DNA of 64,000 bases from Pedobacter ginsengisoli (GTDB taxonomy: Bacteria; Bacteroidota; Bacteroidia; Sphingobacteriales; Sphingobacteriaceae): contig NZ_JASSYX010000002.1 of assembly GCF_030244015.1 (NCBI RefSeq), forward strand, positions 1,116,001-1,180,000, written 5' to 3'. Positions within the stretch are counted from its first letter, which is position 1. The number at the start of each line of letters is the position of its first letter. Position numbers and translations under genes: made by a program. The notes beneath the pieces were generated by a model that was not told where the DNA came from, ran no database searches, and worked only from the letters and a program-made list of their open reading frames with translations. This document shows, piece by piece, positions 36,438 through 46,578 of this stretch.

Positions 36438-37456
36438 TTTCTTTTCAACTGACTAAAAAATCTGATTTTTCTAATGAAATAATCATAAACGATGCTGGAT
36501 GGATATTGACCTGTGTGTTTTTGAAAGCTGATCTGTTTGCTGGTCCTTTTCTTTGCATTGGCGGTCAGCGTCTTTAGAAAATGAAAATGTGCCTTATTGA
36601 CTGCAAATGCAAAGTCTGTCTTTCCCTGCAAAAGGAAGTGCAGCCATGCTATAAAGTCTATGCTCATGCGGATAAAGATCCTGAAATAGGCGTCGCTCAG
36701 GGGCAGGTTCTTCTGCAGAATAATGAGGTTGTTTCTAAAGTTCAGATAGGTTTTGTAGGGGTTGTTGGCATCTAAAGTGCCTCCGCCGACGTGGTAAACT
36801 TCGGCATCCGGGCAGTAAATTATTTTATATCCCAGATTCTTCAATCGCCAGCAAAGGTCGATTTCCTCCATATGGGCAAAGAAATCGGGATCCAGACCGC
36901 CAACCTCTTTCCATTGTTTGCTTTTTATGAACAGGGCCGCGCCGCTGGCCCAGAAGATCTCCACGGTATCATTATATTGTCCATGGTCTGATTCTACGGT
37001 GTCAAAAAGCCTTCCCCTGCAGAATGGATAACCATGCAGGTCCAGGAAACCGCCTGCTGCGCCTGCATATTCAAATTCTGTTTTCTTTTTCTGCCATTTG
37101 ATCTTTGGCTGGGCCACTGCTATGGTCGGGTCGCTTTGCATCAGGTCAATGACCGGCTGGATCCAGTTTGGAGGAACTTCGACGTCTGAATTGAGCAGTA
37201 TGTAGTAATCAGCCTCGACCTGTTCCAGTATTTTCCGGTATCCTTCTGCAAAGCCGTAGTTGTGGTCGTTTATGATCAGCCGGATTTGAGGGTAGTTGGT
37301 CTTCACAAACTCCACAGAATTGTCTGTAGAGGCGTTGTCTCCAACAATCAGTTGCAGATTGTTGTATTGTGATTCTATAACCCCGGGCAGGAATTTTTCA
37401 AGCAATGCTTGTCCGTTCCAGTTTAAAATTACTACTGCTACACTTGGTTCTGTCAT
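36434..37456 (-). CDS. Family 2 glycosyltransferase
   Basis: 340 residues from the ATG at 37456, which overlaps the stop of the acyltransferase gene as ATGA. GT-A fold with VAVVILNWNG at the start, DNASTDNS, the metal-binding LLNSDVEVPP and a later acceptor region with ASGAALFIKSKQWKEVGGLD and HMEEIDLCWRLK. A C-terminal hydrophobic stretch (around residues 265-290) may touch the membrane. This dTDP-rhamnosyltransferase-like type often builds lipid-linked or O-antigen glycans. Coupling to an LpxL-like acyltransferase supports work on a surface glycolipid. Confidence 0.88.
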   Translation of the reverse strand: MTEPSVAVVILNWNGQALLEKFLPGVIESQYNNLQLIVGDNASTDNSVEFVKTNYPQIRLIINDHNYGFAEGYRKILEQVEADYYILLNSDVEVPPNWIQPVIDLMQSDPTIAVAQPKIKWQKKKTEFEYAGAAGGFLDLHGYPFCRGRLFDTVESDHGQYNDTVEIFWASGAALFIKSKQWKEVGGLDPDFFAHMEEIDLCWRLKNLGYKIIYCPDAEVYHVGGGTLDANNPYKTYLNFRNNLIILQKNLPLSDAYFRIFIRMSIDFIAWLHFLLQGKTDFAFAVNKAHFHFLKTLTANAKKRTSKQISFQKHTGQYPSSIVYDYFIRKIRFFSQLKRN

Positions 37457-38334
37457 TCTAAGTTCCGGGGTTTGTGTTTCCATCGCTTGTGGCTCCACAG
37501 CCAGTAAGGTGGATTATCGATAATTATTTTCTCCAGGCGCTCAAAAGTCGCCCTGGTGATCTCATATTCTTTGGTTTCAGCCGGTTTTTCTGAAACAAGG
37601 TAACAATCCACTTCATAATACCCTTTTTTGATCAGCTGCATATTGAAATAGATAACCGGTCTGTTGGTCTGTATGGCAATTTTTTCAACACCCAGTAAAA
37701 CAGGGGTAGGCTGATTCAGGAAATCTATCCAATGATGGGCCTCGTCTTTTACAGGGGTTTGGTCCCCGGCAAAACAAAACATAGTAGTCTGATTTCTTGT
37801 GCTTGCAACCGCTCTCAGGGTTTGGCGCATGGGTATGAATACATTGCCTGATTTGGTACGGGTTTTATAAAACCAATCATCGAATGCAGTGTTGCTTAAT
37901 GGTTTATAAATGACATAGGCTTTGGCTGGTATTTTAAGCCCAAGGGCCATCATTCCTAATTCCCAGTTTCCGTAGTGTCCTGTACAGGCTAAAATGCTTT
38001 CCCCGCGGTCGAAGTAATCTGTAATTAAGTGCAGATTGTTAAACTTCACCCTTTTTTCAAGTTCTTTGTCTGTAATGGAGCGGAGTTTTATGATCTCAAA
38101 GATCAGATTCGCCAGGTATTTAAAGAAAGTTTTTTCCAGTTTTATGAGTTCCTGCGGTGATTTGTCCGGAAAGGAATTGCGCAGGTTTTCCCGGACTACT
38201 TTTTTGCGGTAACCAAATATCCGGTATAGTATGAGGTATCCAAAAGTTGCAAACTGGTACAACGCGGAGAGGGGAAGCAGTGATAAAAAGTTTAAAAAAG
38301 ATATTCCTATATAAGAAAAGCTTTTTTTTATCAT
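37453..38334 (-). CDS. LpxL/HtrB-type lysophospholipid acyltransferase
   Basis: 293 residues from the ATG at 38334 (an in-frame ATG at 38358 would add eight). Transfers acyl chains to lipid A or a related lipid at the inner membrane. One N-terminal membrane helix, the catalytic block CTGHYGNWELG (HX4E) and a later FAGDQTP motif. Start at 38334 chosen because it begins just before the membrane segment. Translationally coupled to the glycosyltransferase gene; divergent from wbqC with only 38 bp between starts. Confidence 0.88.
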   Translation of the reverse strand: MIKKSFSYIGISFLNFLSLLPLSALYQFATFGYLILYRIFGYRKKVVRENLRNSFPDKSPQELIKLEKTFFKYLANLIFEIIKLRSITDKELEKRVKFNNLHLITDYFDRGESILACTGHYGNWELGMMALGLKIPAKAYVIYKPLSNTAFDDWFYKTRTKSGNVFIPMRQTLRAVASTRNQTTMFCFAGDQTPVKDEAHHWIDFLNQPTPVLLGVEKIAIQTNRPVIYFNMQLIKKGYYEVDCYLVSEKPAETKEYEITRATFERLEKIIIDNPPYWLWSHKRWKHKPRNLE

Positions 38335-38372
38335 TATTTTGGCGGATTGAGAATGCAAACATAATTTATCAG

Positions 38373-38984
38373 ATGCAAACTTCAGCTATATTCCCGCTTT
38401 TTTATCTTCCGCCGGTTGGTTATTTTTCCCATTTAAAAGACTTCGAAGCTGATTTTCTGATAGAAAAGGAGGAGCATTTCGTAAAGCAGACTTATAGGAA
38501 CAGGGCAGTGGTTTATTCTCCAAACGGCCCCCTGGATCTGATCGTACCTGTGCTAAAGGGTGCAAAAATACATACGAAGATGAAAGACGTGAAAATCAGC
38601 AATGATTTTGACTGGCAAAGATTGCATTGGAAAAGCCTCGAGAGTTGCTATCGCAATTCGGCATATTTCGAGTACTATGAGGATGAGTTTTTCCGCTTTT
38701 ATGAACAAAAGTTTGATTTTCTGTTTGATTATAACCTGGAGATTATGCACTGGTTATTAAAACAACTGAAGAAGAATGTCGTACTGAAATTTACTGCTGA
38801 ATATGTGGAAGAACAGGATGTCGCTCATGATTTTAGAAAGCGGATTCATTTCAAAAATCCACTTAATGTTTCTGAATTTAAACCTTATTTTCAGGTCTTT
38901 GATGACAGAAACGGGTTTATACCAAACTTAAGTATAGTGGACTTGTTGTTTAATCAGGGCCCTCAGTCGAAATTATACATTTGA
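38373..38984 (+). CDS. WbqC-like family protein
   Basis: 203 residues from the ATG at 38373. WbqC signature: FPLFYLPPVGYFSHL at the start, then YRNRAVVYSPNGPLDLIVPV and WQRLHWKSLESCYRNSAYF. The family occurs in lipopolysaccharide/O-antigen loci and in Bacteroidota beside signal peptidase; its enzyme activity is unknown. Upstream in-frame codons overlap the divergent acyltransferase and do not look family-like. It is followed by corA after 2 bp. Confidence 0.85.
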   Translation: MQTSAIFPLFYLPPVGYFSHLKDFEADFLIEKEEHFVKQTYRNRAVVYSPNGPLDLIVPVLKGAKIHTKMKDVKISNDFDWQRLHWKSLESCYRNSAYFEYYEDEFFRFYEQKFDFLFDYNLEIMHWLLKQLKKNVVLKFTAEYVEEQDVAHDFRKRIHFKNPLNVSEFKPYFQVFDDRNGFIPNLSIVDLLFNQGPQSKLYI

Positions 38985-38986
38985 TT

Positions 38987-40108
38987 ATGACCAAACAGCA
39001 AAAACGTAAGCAGAGGAAACATAAGCACTATTCATTGCCTGAAGCGGGTTCAAGCCCGGGATTGGTCTATATTGATCCAAATGCGCTCAAGCCGGTAATT
39101 AAGTTGTATAAGTACAGCTCAAATGTTTACGAAGTCCGGGAACTGGAGCACCTTGATAATATCCGGCAAATCATTGCGGATAAAAATTTTACTTTCTGGG
39201 TGGAGATCAAGGGTTTTAATTCTCCGGCATTGTTTGAAACGCTCCGCCAGGATATCGGCGTTAGTAAACTGGTACTGGAGGACATTACCAGGACTTATCA
39301 CCGCCCTAAATTTGAGGAGTACGAGGGTTATGATTTTGCGGTGAGCAGGATGCTTCATTTTGATGAGAATGATGACCTGGATAATGTTCAGGTATCTTTT
39401 GTCTTGACAGACAATACATTGTTTACACTCCAGGAGGGCTATGAAGATTGCCTGGAACCGATTAGGAACCGGCTTAGGATAGGCAAGGGAAACATCCGGG
39501 TGGGAGGGAGCAGTTACCTGATGTATGCCCTGATGGATGTCATCATTGACCGTTATTTCCAGATCCTTGGCAAATGGGGTGAGGATCTCGATGTCATCGA
39601 AGACCGGCTTTTTGAAAAACCTGACCGCACGGTCATGTACGACACCCAGATGATTAAAAGAAACCTGATCGGAATAAGAAGGGTATTATGGCCGGAAAGG
39701 GACAAATTAAATGATATATTAAGAACAGATAGTCCGCGCATTACTGAACAAACCAAAATGTACATTAAGGATGCTTATGACCATTGCATCCAGATCATTG
39801 ACATTGTGGAGTCTCTCAAGGAAATATCAGTCACCAATATGGATATGTACCTGTCTATTATTAGCAACAGAATGAATGAGGTGATGAAGGTACTGACCAT
39901 CATGTCATCCATTTTTATTCCGCTGACATTTATTGCTGGTATTTATGGAATGAATTTTTCCAGGGAGGATCCTGTGACAGGTAAAGTATTGCCGTTAAAC
40001 ATGCCGGAACTGTACGAGGAACACGGCTATTTATATACTATGATCCTAATGGGGGTTATTGCTATTGTACAAATCATATTTTTCTGGCGCAAGGGATGGT
40101 TTAAATAG
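38987..40108 (+). CDS. corA: CorA family magnesium/cobalt transporter
   Basis: 373 residues from the ATG at 38987. Cytoplasmic N-domain, a long helical stalk (about 210-315) and two C-terminal membrane helices joined by the pore motif GMN (in FIAGIYGMNF). The end is basic (WRKGWFK). The N-terminus is Lys/Arg-rich. It lies between wbqC and mgtE, making a tandem of unrelated Mg2+ channels. Confidence 0.95.
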   Translation: MTKQQKRKQRKHKHYSLPEAGSSPGLVYIDPNALKPVIKLYKYSSNVYEVRELEHLDNIRQIIADKNFTFWVEIKGFNSPALFETLRQDIGVSKLVLEDITRTYHRPKFEEYEGYDFAVSRMLHFDENDDLDNVQVSFVLTDNTLFTLQEGYEDCLEPIRNRLRIGKGNIRVGGSSYLMYALMDVIIDRYFQILGKWGEDLDVIEDRLFEKPDRTVMYDTQMIKRNLIGIRRVLWPERDKLNDILRTDSPRITEQTKMYIKDAYDHCIQIIDIVESLKEISVTNMDMYLSIISNRMNEVMKVLTIMSSIFIPLTFIAGIYGMNFSREDPVTGKVLPLNMPELYEEHGYLYTMILMGVIAIVQIIFFWRKGWFK

Positions 40109-40133
40109 ACCTGATTATTCTTACCTTAGCTTC

Positions 40134-41483
40134 GTGCAATCCTTCGAACTAGATAAAACCGATATATCTAAGATTAAAGTAGCCTTAAATGGCAATGATG
40201 AACAGCTGAAAGTTCTTCTGGAGGAGTATCATGCCTCAGAAATTGCCATACTTTTTGAGAGCCTAAATAAAGAGGATAAGCAAAGGATTATCAATCTGCT
40301 ATCGGTTGAGATCGCTTCTGAGGTGATTTCTGAAATGCATGAGGAGTCGCATCCTGAGGAGTTACTGCTTCAGCTGCACCCGGATAAGCGGACGGAGATC
40401 GTCGAGGAGCTTGATTATGATGATGCTACAGACATTATCTCCCAGCTTGAAGAGCATGAACAGGCCGAGATTCTGGAGGACCTGAGTGAGGACGATGCTT
40501 CGAATATCCGTAATCTTTTAAGCTATCATGAGGAGACTGCGGGTGGTTTGATGAACACGGAGTTCATCAGGATCAATCTGAATCTTACCAAGAAAGATGC
40601 AATTGACGAGATCATCAGGCAGAGTGAAGAGATAGAAGAGTTTTACACAATTTTTGTAATCAATGATGACAATGTTTTTCAGGGAATTGTTTCTTTGAAG
40701 GATATCATTAAGGCAAAAGGAAATGTCAAGATAACCGAGCTGGTCAAGGCTGAAGTGGCATGGGTGTATCCGGATACGGATCAGGAGGAAGTGGCCAGGT
40801 TGATCTCTCAATACAACATCACCAGTATACCGGTGTTAGACAAGGACATGAAGTTATTGGGACGTGTTACTTTTGACGATGTCATTGATGTACTTGAAGA
40901 TGAAAATACTGAGGATATCCTGAAAATATCCGGGGTTTCTGAAGACGAGGAATTGAGTGGTAACTGGGTTGAGGCTGTTAAGTCACGTTTGCCCTGGCTG
41001 ATCCTGAATCTTGGCACTGCTTTTCTTGCTTCAGGTGTGGTAAGGCATTTTGCACCGACTATTGAACGAATTGCAGTCCTGTCCGCCTACATGACGATCA
41101 TCGCTGGCATGGGTGGAAATGCGGCCACGCAAGCGCTTGCTGTAACGGTGAGAAGGATTTCTTTATATGACCTGACGGATAACCAGGCCTACAGAACGGT
41201 ACTTAAAGAGTTTACGGTGGGCCTGATCAATGGTGCTGTGACGGGATTGATCGTATTTTTATTTGCTTTGTTTTTTGATGCTAACCCGATGCTCGGGTTG
41301 GTTATCTTCCTGGCTATGACCGGTAATCTGCTGATTGCAGGGGTTACTGGTGCCGGTATACCACTAGTATTAAAGCGGGTCGGAATTGATCCGGCCATTG
41401 CTTCTTCAATAATTATTACAACTTTTACGGATGTTTTCGGATTTTTGCTGCTGCTCGGACTTGCAAGCAAACTTTTACTTTAA
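40134..41483 (+). CDS. mgtE: Magnesium transporter MgtE
   Basis: 449 residues from a GTG at 40134, 25 bp after corA; longer in-frame starts would run into corA and exceed the family length. N-terminal MgtE domain (about 1-125), paired CBS domains (about 130-255, with GLMNTEFIRI and VSLKDIIK), and a five-helix pore domain with RLPWLILNLGTAFLAS and MGGNAATQALAVTVR. The CBS region senses cytoplasmic Mg2+. The adjacent CorA gives a second route for the same ion. Confidence 0.95.
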   Translation: MQSFELDKTDISKIKVALNGNDEQLKVLLEEYHASEIAILFESLNKEDKQRIINLLSVEIASEVISEMHEESHPEELLLQLHPDKRTEIVEELDYDDATDIISQLEEHEQAEILEDLSEDDASNIRNLLSYHEETAGGLMNTEFIRINLNLTKKDAIDEIIRQSEEIEEFYTIFVINDDNVFQGIVSLKDIIKAKGNVKITELVKAEVAWVYPDTDQEEVARLISQYNITSIPVLDKDMKLLGRVTFDDVIDVLEDENTEDILKISGVSEDEELSGNWVEAVKSRLPWLILNLGTAFLASGVVRHFAPTIERIAVLSAYMTIIAGMGGNAATQALAVTVRRISLYDLTDNQAYRTVLKEFTVGLINGAVTGLIVFLFALFFDANPMLGLVIFLAMTGNLLIAGVTGAGIPLVLKRVGIDPAIASSIIITTFTDVFGFLLLLGLASKLLL

Positions 41484-41495
41484 TTTTATTATTAT

Positions 41496-42503
41496 ATGCA
41501 ACCCACAAAACACAATTGGACAAAAGAAGAAATATCAGAAATATATCACAGACCATTTTTAGATCTTGTTTATGAGGCTGCAACTGTTCACCGTGAGAAT
41601 AAAGATTACGCGGAGGTACAGGTAAGTTCCCTCATCTCTATCAAGACTGGTGGTTGCGCAGAGGATTGTTCTTACTGTCCTCAGGCTGCTCGTTACCACA
41701 CTGATCTTGAAGTCCAGCCGCTGATGCAGGTCAGTCAGGTGGTAAGTGCTGCTGTAAAGGCCAAAGAGGGTGGAGCCTCACGTTTGTGTATGGGAGCTGC
41801 CTGGCGTGAAGTCCGCGATAACCGGGACTTTGACCGTGTGATTGAGATGGTCAAGGCCGTGAATGATATGGATATGGAGGTTTGCTGTACCTTAGGTATG
41901 CTTACTGAAAATCAGGCGCAGCGTCTTGCAGATGCAGGCTTGTATGCGTATAATCACAACATTGATACTTCTGAAGACGACTATAAGCGCATCATTTCTA
42001 CGCGCACTTATGATGACCGCCTGAATACCATTAAGAATGTCCGCAAAGCTAAACTTACGGTTTGCAGTGGCGGGATTATTGGATTGGGAGAGACGGAAGA
42101 GGACCGGGTTTCTATGTTACAAACACTGGCCAATATGGCTGTCCATCCCGAGTCGGTTCCTGTTAATGCACTGGTCCCGGTAAAGGGTACTCCACTGGAA
42201 AACCAACCGAGGGTTCCGATCTGGGATATGGTCAGAATGATCGCTACTGCGCGTATTATCATGCCTAACTCAGTGGTACGTTTGTCAGCTGGAAGAAATG
42301 AAATGAGTACACTTGAACAAGCTTTTTGCTTTATGGCAGGTGCGAGTTCAATTTTCGCCGGGGATAAATTGCTGACCACGCCAAATCCGGATTTTGTAGA
42401 TGATATGGCCATGTTTGAGCTACTGGGGCTAAAGACGCGTGATGCTTTTAAAAACGGAAGGCCCGTAAATACCATTGCAAATAGGGCAGAAGCTTCGGTT
42501 TAA
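41496..42503 (+). CDS. bioB: Biotin synthase
   Basis: 335 residues. Radical-SAM enzyme inserting sulfur into dethiobiotin. The 4Fe-4S ligands are Cys54, Cys58 and Cys61 in [12 protein letters not shown]; further family blocks are [21 protein letters not shown] and LSAGRNEM. Length is normal. It follows mgtE by 12 bp, with no other biotin genes near. A bidirectional terminator follows. Confidence 0.97.
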   Translation: MQPTKHNWTKEEISEIYHRPFLDLVYEAATVHRENKDYAEVQVSSLISIKTGGCAEDCSYCPQAARYHTDLEVQPLMQVSQVVSAAVKAKEGGASRLCMGAAWREVRDNRDFDRVIEMVKAVNDMDMEVCCTLGMLTENQAQRLADAGLYAYNHNIDTSEDDYKRIISTRTYDDRLNTIKNVRKAKLTVCSGGIIGLGETEEDRVSMLQTLANMAVHPESVPVNALVPVKGTPLENQPRVPIWDMVRMIATARIIMPNSVVRLSAGRNEMSTLEQAFCFMAGASSIFAGDKLLTTPNPDFVDDMAMFELLGLKTRDAFKNGRPVNTIANRAEASV

Positions 42504-42520
42504 ACTTATAATTAATCGTT

Positions 42521-42560
42521 AAAAGCCCCGTAACTTGTTTACCAATATTACGGGGCTTTT
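42521..42560. terminator. Bidirectional terminator between bioB and ohr
   Basis: A perfect 13-bp stem, AAAAGCCCCGTAA (42521-42533) with TTACGGGGCTTTT (42548-42560), and a 14-nt loop. It serves two convergent genes. Confidence 0.88.
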
Positions 42561-42580
42561 AGCGCTTTACAGGACGGGCC

Positions 42581-42991
42581 TTATAGGGCTGTAACTCTTG
42601 TGGAAATGTTTCCTTTTGTCGCTTTTGAATATGGACAAGTCCTGTGCGCTTTATCTGCGATGCTTTGAGCTTCTTCAATTGTTATACCGGGAATATGAAC
42701 GTCAAGTTCGGCAGACAGCACATATGAATTTCCGTCCTGGTTAAAGGAAACATGCACCTCTACAGTAGCCTCCGAAGTATCTACACCTTCATGCTGTGCA
42801 ATAGTGCCTAACGCTCCCAGATAGCAAGCACCCCAGGCAGCAGCAAATAGCTGTTCAGGGTTTGTCGCGCCGCCCTGACCGCCCAGTTCTTTCGGCTTTC
42901 TGAGATCAAACTCTATTATCCCATCACTTGATTTAATATGTCCATCGCGGCCGCCTTTAGCGGTCACCGATGCCGTATACAGTTTTTCCAT
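42581..42991 (-). CDS. Organic hydroperoxide resistance protein (Ohr/OsmC family)
   Basis: 136 residues from the ATG at 42991; an ATG at 42997 and a longer frame are possible but MEKLYTASVT matches Ohr proteins. Catalytic Cys56 (WGACYLGAL) and Cys119 (RTCPYSKATKGN) reduce organic hydroperoxides using lipoylated partners. No OhrR regulator gene is adjacent. It lies 51 bp downstream of a large membrane protein gene on the same strand. Confidence 0.93.
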   Translation of the reverse strand: MEKLYTASVTAKGGRDGHIKSSDGIIEFDLRKPKELGGQGGATNPEQLFAAAWGACYLGALGTIAQHEGVDTSEATVEVHVSFNQDGNSYVLSAELDVHIPGITIEEAQSIADKAHRTCPYSKATKGNISTRVTAL

Positions 42992-43042
42992 AGTCATTTT
43001 TCTTGTTGTAATAAAGGAGAACAACCGTCTTGGCTTAAAGTT

Positions 43043-45202
43043 TTACACTTTAATTTTTTCCGATAATTTATAAATATCGTATGCAACTTTTTGTATGAGG
43101 TCAAATTGTTCCGCTACGACTACTTCTGAAGTTTGAATATTTGGGTTATCATTGATATTTCTCCGGATCAGCGGAACGTTATGAATATGACCTGTGTTGT
43201 TTCGAAGCGTATCACCTGCGAGTTTCAAAAGATAAACTGTATTTTGTGCCACAGGCTTTAATTCTTCATAGTTCGAAACTTTAAACGAATGTTCCTTATT
43301 GTACAAAAACAAAGTGGCTATATAAGAAGACAATAAATGACTTAGCGAGGTAAACTGATGCAGCTCTTTCATGAGCAGCTGTTTACTTTTTGGCTCAGAA
43401 AACATCCGCTGAAAGAGAGAAGCGAGATTGGCCGAAGTAACATATACTTCTTTTCTGGCTACTTTATAACTGGTAAGATCACTTATGCTTTGCGCATAAA
43501 ACAAACTTACTTGTTCAAAATACTTCATATTTGCATTTAAATTATCTATTAAAGCCTCTTTAAGCTTTTCATGTTCCCAATTGGGGAATAGAGAATAACT
43601 GGCAAAAAGTGCTATTCCTGAACCTATCAATGTGTCATAGATACGTTCCCGGGCAATTGACAGACCGCCCATGCCCAAAAACTCGAAAAGAATAAGGATG
43701 TAGGGTGTCATGAACAACACACTCACCACATAATTTTTACGCTGAAAGCTATAGCATCCGATCATGCAGATTAGTAATATAACAAATAATGTATTTTTAT
43801 CATGAACATATACAAGTACTCCCATTCCAGCAAATGCACCGATTACCGTTCCGATCAACCGTTGATAGTTACGTTCTTTAGCAAGACTAAAACCAGGTTT
43901 GGAGATCACCAGAATAGTTAATAAAATCCAATAACTGTGTGAGAAATTGAGTGTTTTAGCTACCACAAAGCCAATAAGCATAACTATAGCTACTCTGAGA
44001 GAATGCCTGAATGTGGAAGAATTGAAGGTGAGGTTTTCTACCAGCAATCCCGGATCAATACTTTGCCTGGTTATAAATTTCTCAATGTCTACATGCCTTG
44101 GTTTGAGATTCTTTTTTTCACTTTTATTAAAGTATCCGTTGATGGTTTTAATCCTTGTGAGGATATTTTCAATGTTTACCTCGATGTTTTTGAGTGCTAT
44201 AATTCCCAGCGTGTTGTATTTTCCATCTTTATTGTCAATCTCTAATTGTATGATTTCAGTCTTGAGTTTTGCCACATCATCAATTAAAGAGGAGGGAAGG
44301 CTGGGGGTTCCACCGGTTTTTAGTGAAAATGCTATGTCATCAAGTTCATCGGCAATTTTTATAATAACTGACTCGTAATGAGATAAGATCCCCGATGGGT
44401 CAAATTGTTCATGAAGTTGTTTATAGTTATAATAAGTTGACATGACCTGTTCAAAAAGATCAACCATATCAACGAAAACCAACAATAAAAATCTACCTTC
44501 CGGTGTTGATTCTCTGACAACTTCTCTGGTTTTAAACAGAACTTCCCTCACCGCATCTTGTTTTTCATGTACTAAAACCTGCAACCTTAGTAGTTCGGCG
44601 TAGTTCTTCTCATAGTCTGTATTTTGTCGGTAAAATTTAGCTTTTGCCCTCAGAAAATCGCTAATTTCATGAACTGAATCACTTAGTGTCTGCTGAGCAA
44701 GTCTATAAGGACGTAATCGGTAAAACAAATAACTTAACATTGTATACCAGATACTTCCAATAAAAATCAATAATGAATAAAGAAGAACTTCGTTCCAGGG
44801 CCTGATATCATCAATACTCAAAACCATGACAAGTAAAGACGCTGTTCCAATAGATGCCGCTCTGAGCCCGTATAGAATAAACATGGAAAAAATAAAGCTG
44901 CATATAACCAGTACAATAGCAGTAAAATAGATACTGCTATTTGTAAGTCCAACCAGAATTGATATCAATGTAATTAAGCCTGTGGTAATTAGCATTGCGT
45001 TTCGGCGATGAACAATTGGCCCGGGAGAATCTACAACACTTACACATAACGCGCCTAAGGAAAGCGTCATGCCATATTGAAGCATTCCGTATTGTGCAAG
45101 AATTAAAGATGGACAAAGAACTCCAAAAGTTATTCTTAAGCCATCCGCAAAGTATGTACTCAATAAAAAATCGTGTATATTTCTAATCGGACGATTAAGC
45201 AT
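43043..45202 (-). CDS. FUSC/YccS-like inner membrane protein
   Basis: 719 residues. Two membrane blocks, about residues 20-170 and 405-540, each with several helices and each followed by a cytoplasmic helical part. The layout and LRITFGVLCPSLILAQYG plus the second SYWILLTILVISKPGFSLAKERNYQRLIGTVIGAFAG repeat match the YccS/FUSC family, related to aromatic acid exporters (AaeB). No membrane-fusion or outer-membrane partner lies nearby. Substrate unknown. Confidence 0.88.
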   Translation of the reverse strand: MLNRPIRNIHDFLLSTYFADGLRITFGVLCPSLILAQYGMLQYGMTLSLGALCVSVVDSPGPIVHRRNAMLITTGLITLISILVGLTNSSIYFTAIVLVICSFIFSMFILYGLRAASIGTASLLVMVLSIDDIRPWNEVLLYSLLIFIGSIWYTMLSYLFYRLRPYRLAQQTLSDSVHEISDFLRAKAKFYRQNTDYEKNYAELLRLQVLVHEKQDAVREVLFKTREVVRESTPEGRFLLLVFVDMVDLFEQVMSTYYNYKQLHEQFDPSGILSHYESVIIKIADELDDIAFSLKTGGTPSLPSSLIDDVAKLKTEIIQLEIDNKDGKYNTLGIIALKNIEVNIENILTRIKTINGYFNKSEKKNLKPRHVDIEKFITRQSIDPGLLVENLTFNSSTFRHSLRVAIVMLIGFVVAKTLNFSHSYWILLTILVISKPGFSLAKERNYQRLIGTVIGAFAGMGVLVYVHDKNTLFVILLICMIGCYSFQRKNYVVSVLFMTPYILILFEFLGMGGLSIARERIYDTLIGSGIALFASYSLFPNWEHEKLKEALIDNLNANMKYFEQVSLFYAQSISDLTSYKVARKEVYVTSANLASLFQRMFSEPKSKQLLMKELHQFTSLSHLLSSYIATLFLYNKEHSFKVSNYEELKPVAQNTVYLLKLAGDTLRNNTGHIHNVPLIRRNINDNPNIQTSEVVVAEQFDLIQKVAYDIYKLSEKIKV

Positions 45203-45366
45203 AACTTTGTTATGACATCAAAATATGAAAAGTTCAATTATAAACCCAATTTTTGTTTAAATATGAGCCATAAGTAAGTTAATAATTATAATTAATATTA
45301 TGTTAACTAATAGCTTTACCTACTCTTCATCTGCTGCTTCAATTTGTTTGTAAGACCATTGGAGGT

Positions 45367-46515
45367 TTAAAACTCTTCCAGTTTGGATTTAAGCTCCTGC
45401 ACCTTATCCAGCCTATTTTTACGGGTATAAATATCTATAAGTAACTGAACTGTTGATTTATCGTTCTGATTGATCTCATGCGCTTGCAATAATGCGATTT
45501 CAGCTCTGTTGATAAAAGAAATAAATTTTTGACTTTTGTCCTGTCCGGAAGATTTAAGTGCCGTATTTGCTGAACCTACATACGCCAGGCCCATTTGATA
45601 CAGTGCGTCAAAATAGTTTTCATCTATGGACAGAGCTTTATTATAAGCTAGCTCAGCGGTACTGTAGTTTGAATTGTTCTGATGTAAATACCCATATAAG
45701 AAATACAGCAGTTTGTTTTTAGAGTCAACTTTTAATGTGTTTTCTATTATCTTAATAGCCGTTTCATATTTCTCATTGTCAAGCAAGAGATTTATATAAC
45801 TATTTGTAAGATTAGCATCATAAGGGTTTAGTTTTATGCCATCCTCCAATGTCTTTATAGCCAGCTCATTTTCAAATTTTGAAACATAGATATTGGATAG
45901 ATTTTGAAATAATACCGGGTTTTTTACTCCGTTATCCTTAGCTCTTTTGAAATAGACTAATGCATTATCATATGCTTGCACGTTTTGCGCAGCCAGTGCC
46001 GTGTTAATGGCTAAAACTGTGTCTTTTGGAAAGAAATCACTGACATCTTTTAGCAGTTTATAAGCGTTAGCGAAATCATTGTTATTAAAAGCTGTGTTAG
46101 CTTTATTTTGTTTTCGGATGTTCACATTGTAAATAGCAGCATCAATCAAACGGGAATTGGCTTGAAATTTATCTAATCGCCTTGCCGAATCAATCGCATC
46201 AATAGCTAACGTATAATATTTATCAGCATTACCTTCATCAGCATCAATTATTGAAATATACGAACTTAAATAAGCTTTTATTGCCCATGTTTCCGGCCAC
46301 TTCTTTGTTTTTCTGTCGCTTTGAGCAGCTTCACTTGCCTTAATACCCTCCCCCAGTATTCCGAGTTGTTTTGCGGGTTCCGCTTTGGCGTTGATTGCCA
46401 CATGCAGTTTACCAATGCTATTTCTCGCAATTTGAACCTGGCTTCTTTGGGAGAATGCCAGATTAGAAGTCATCAGCACTAATAGTGTGATATTTAGAAA
46501 TGATATCTTACTCAT
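45367..46515 (-). CDS. Exported tetratricopeptide repeat protein (TPR 2)
   Basis: 382 residues with a signal peptide (about 1-22, ending AFSQ). At least five TPR-like helical pairs from residue 130 on, including ALVYFKRAKDNG, AIKTLEDGIKLNPYD, AIKIIENTLKVDSKN and AELAYNKALSIDENY. Paralogous to the preceding gene: both have a short Q-[RK]-S-[EQ]-V start to the mature chain and similar spacing of the repeats. A strong hairpin separates the two genes. Likely a periplasmic scaffold; partner unknown. Confidence 0.85.
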   Translation of the reverse strand: MSKISFLNITLLVLMTSNLAFSQRSQVQIARNSIGKLHVAINAKAEPAKQLGILGEGIKASEAAQSDRKTKKWPETWAIKAYLSSYISIIDADEGNADKYYTLAIDAIDSARRLDKFQANSRLIDAAIYNVNIRKQNKANTAFNNNDFANAYKLLKDVSDFFPKDTVLAINTALAAQNVQAYDNALVYFKRAKDNGVKNPVLFQNLSNIYVSKFENELAIKTLEDGIKLNPYDANLTNSYINLLLDNEKYETAIKIIENTLKVDSKNKLLYFLYGYLHQNNSNYSTAELAYNKALSIDENYFDALYQMGLAYVGSANTALKSSGQDKSQKFISFINRAEIALLQAHEINQNDKSTVQLLIDIYTRKNRLDKVQELKSKLEEF

Positions 46516-46529
46516 AATACAAATTTAAA

Positions 46530-46560
46530 AAAAAGGAGGGATAAAATACCCCTCCTTTTT
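46530..46560 (-). terminator. Terminator or attenuator between the TPR genes
   Basis: AAAAAGGAGGG (46530-46540) pairs with CCCTCCTTTTT (46550-46560); on the minus strand a run of T follows. It lies 18 bp past the stop of the first TPR gene and 14 bp before the second, so it would reduce or stop read-through. Confidence 0.75.
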
Positions 46561-46578
46561 AGTTCTATAATACAAATG

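Noticed and set aside
39040..39062. A tRNA T-arm-like sequence inside corA
   Set aside because: It lies in the coding sequence near the corA start, and the remaining cloverleaf is absent.
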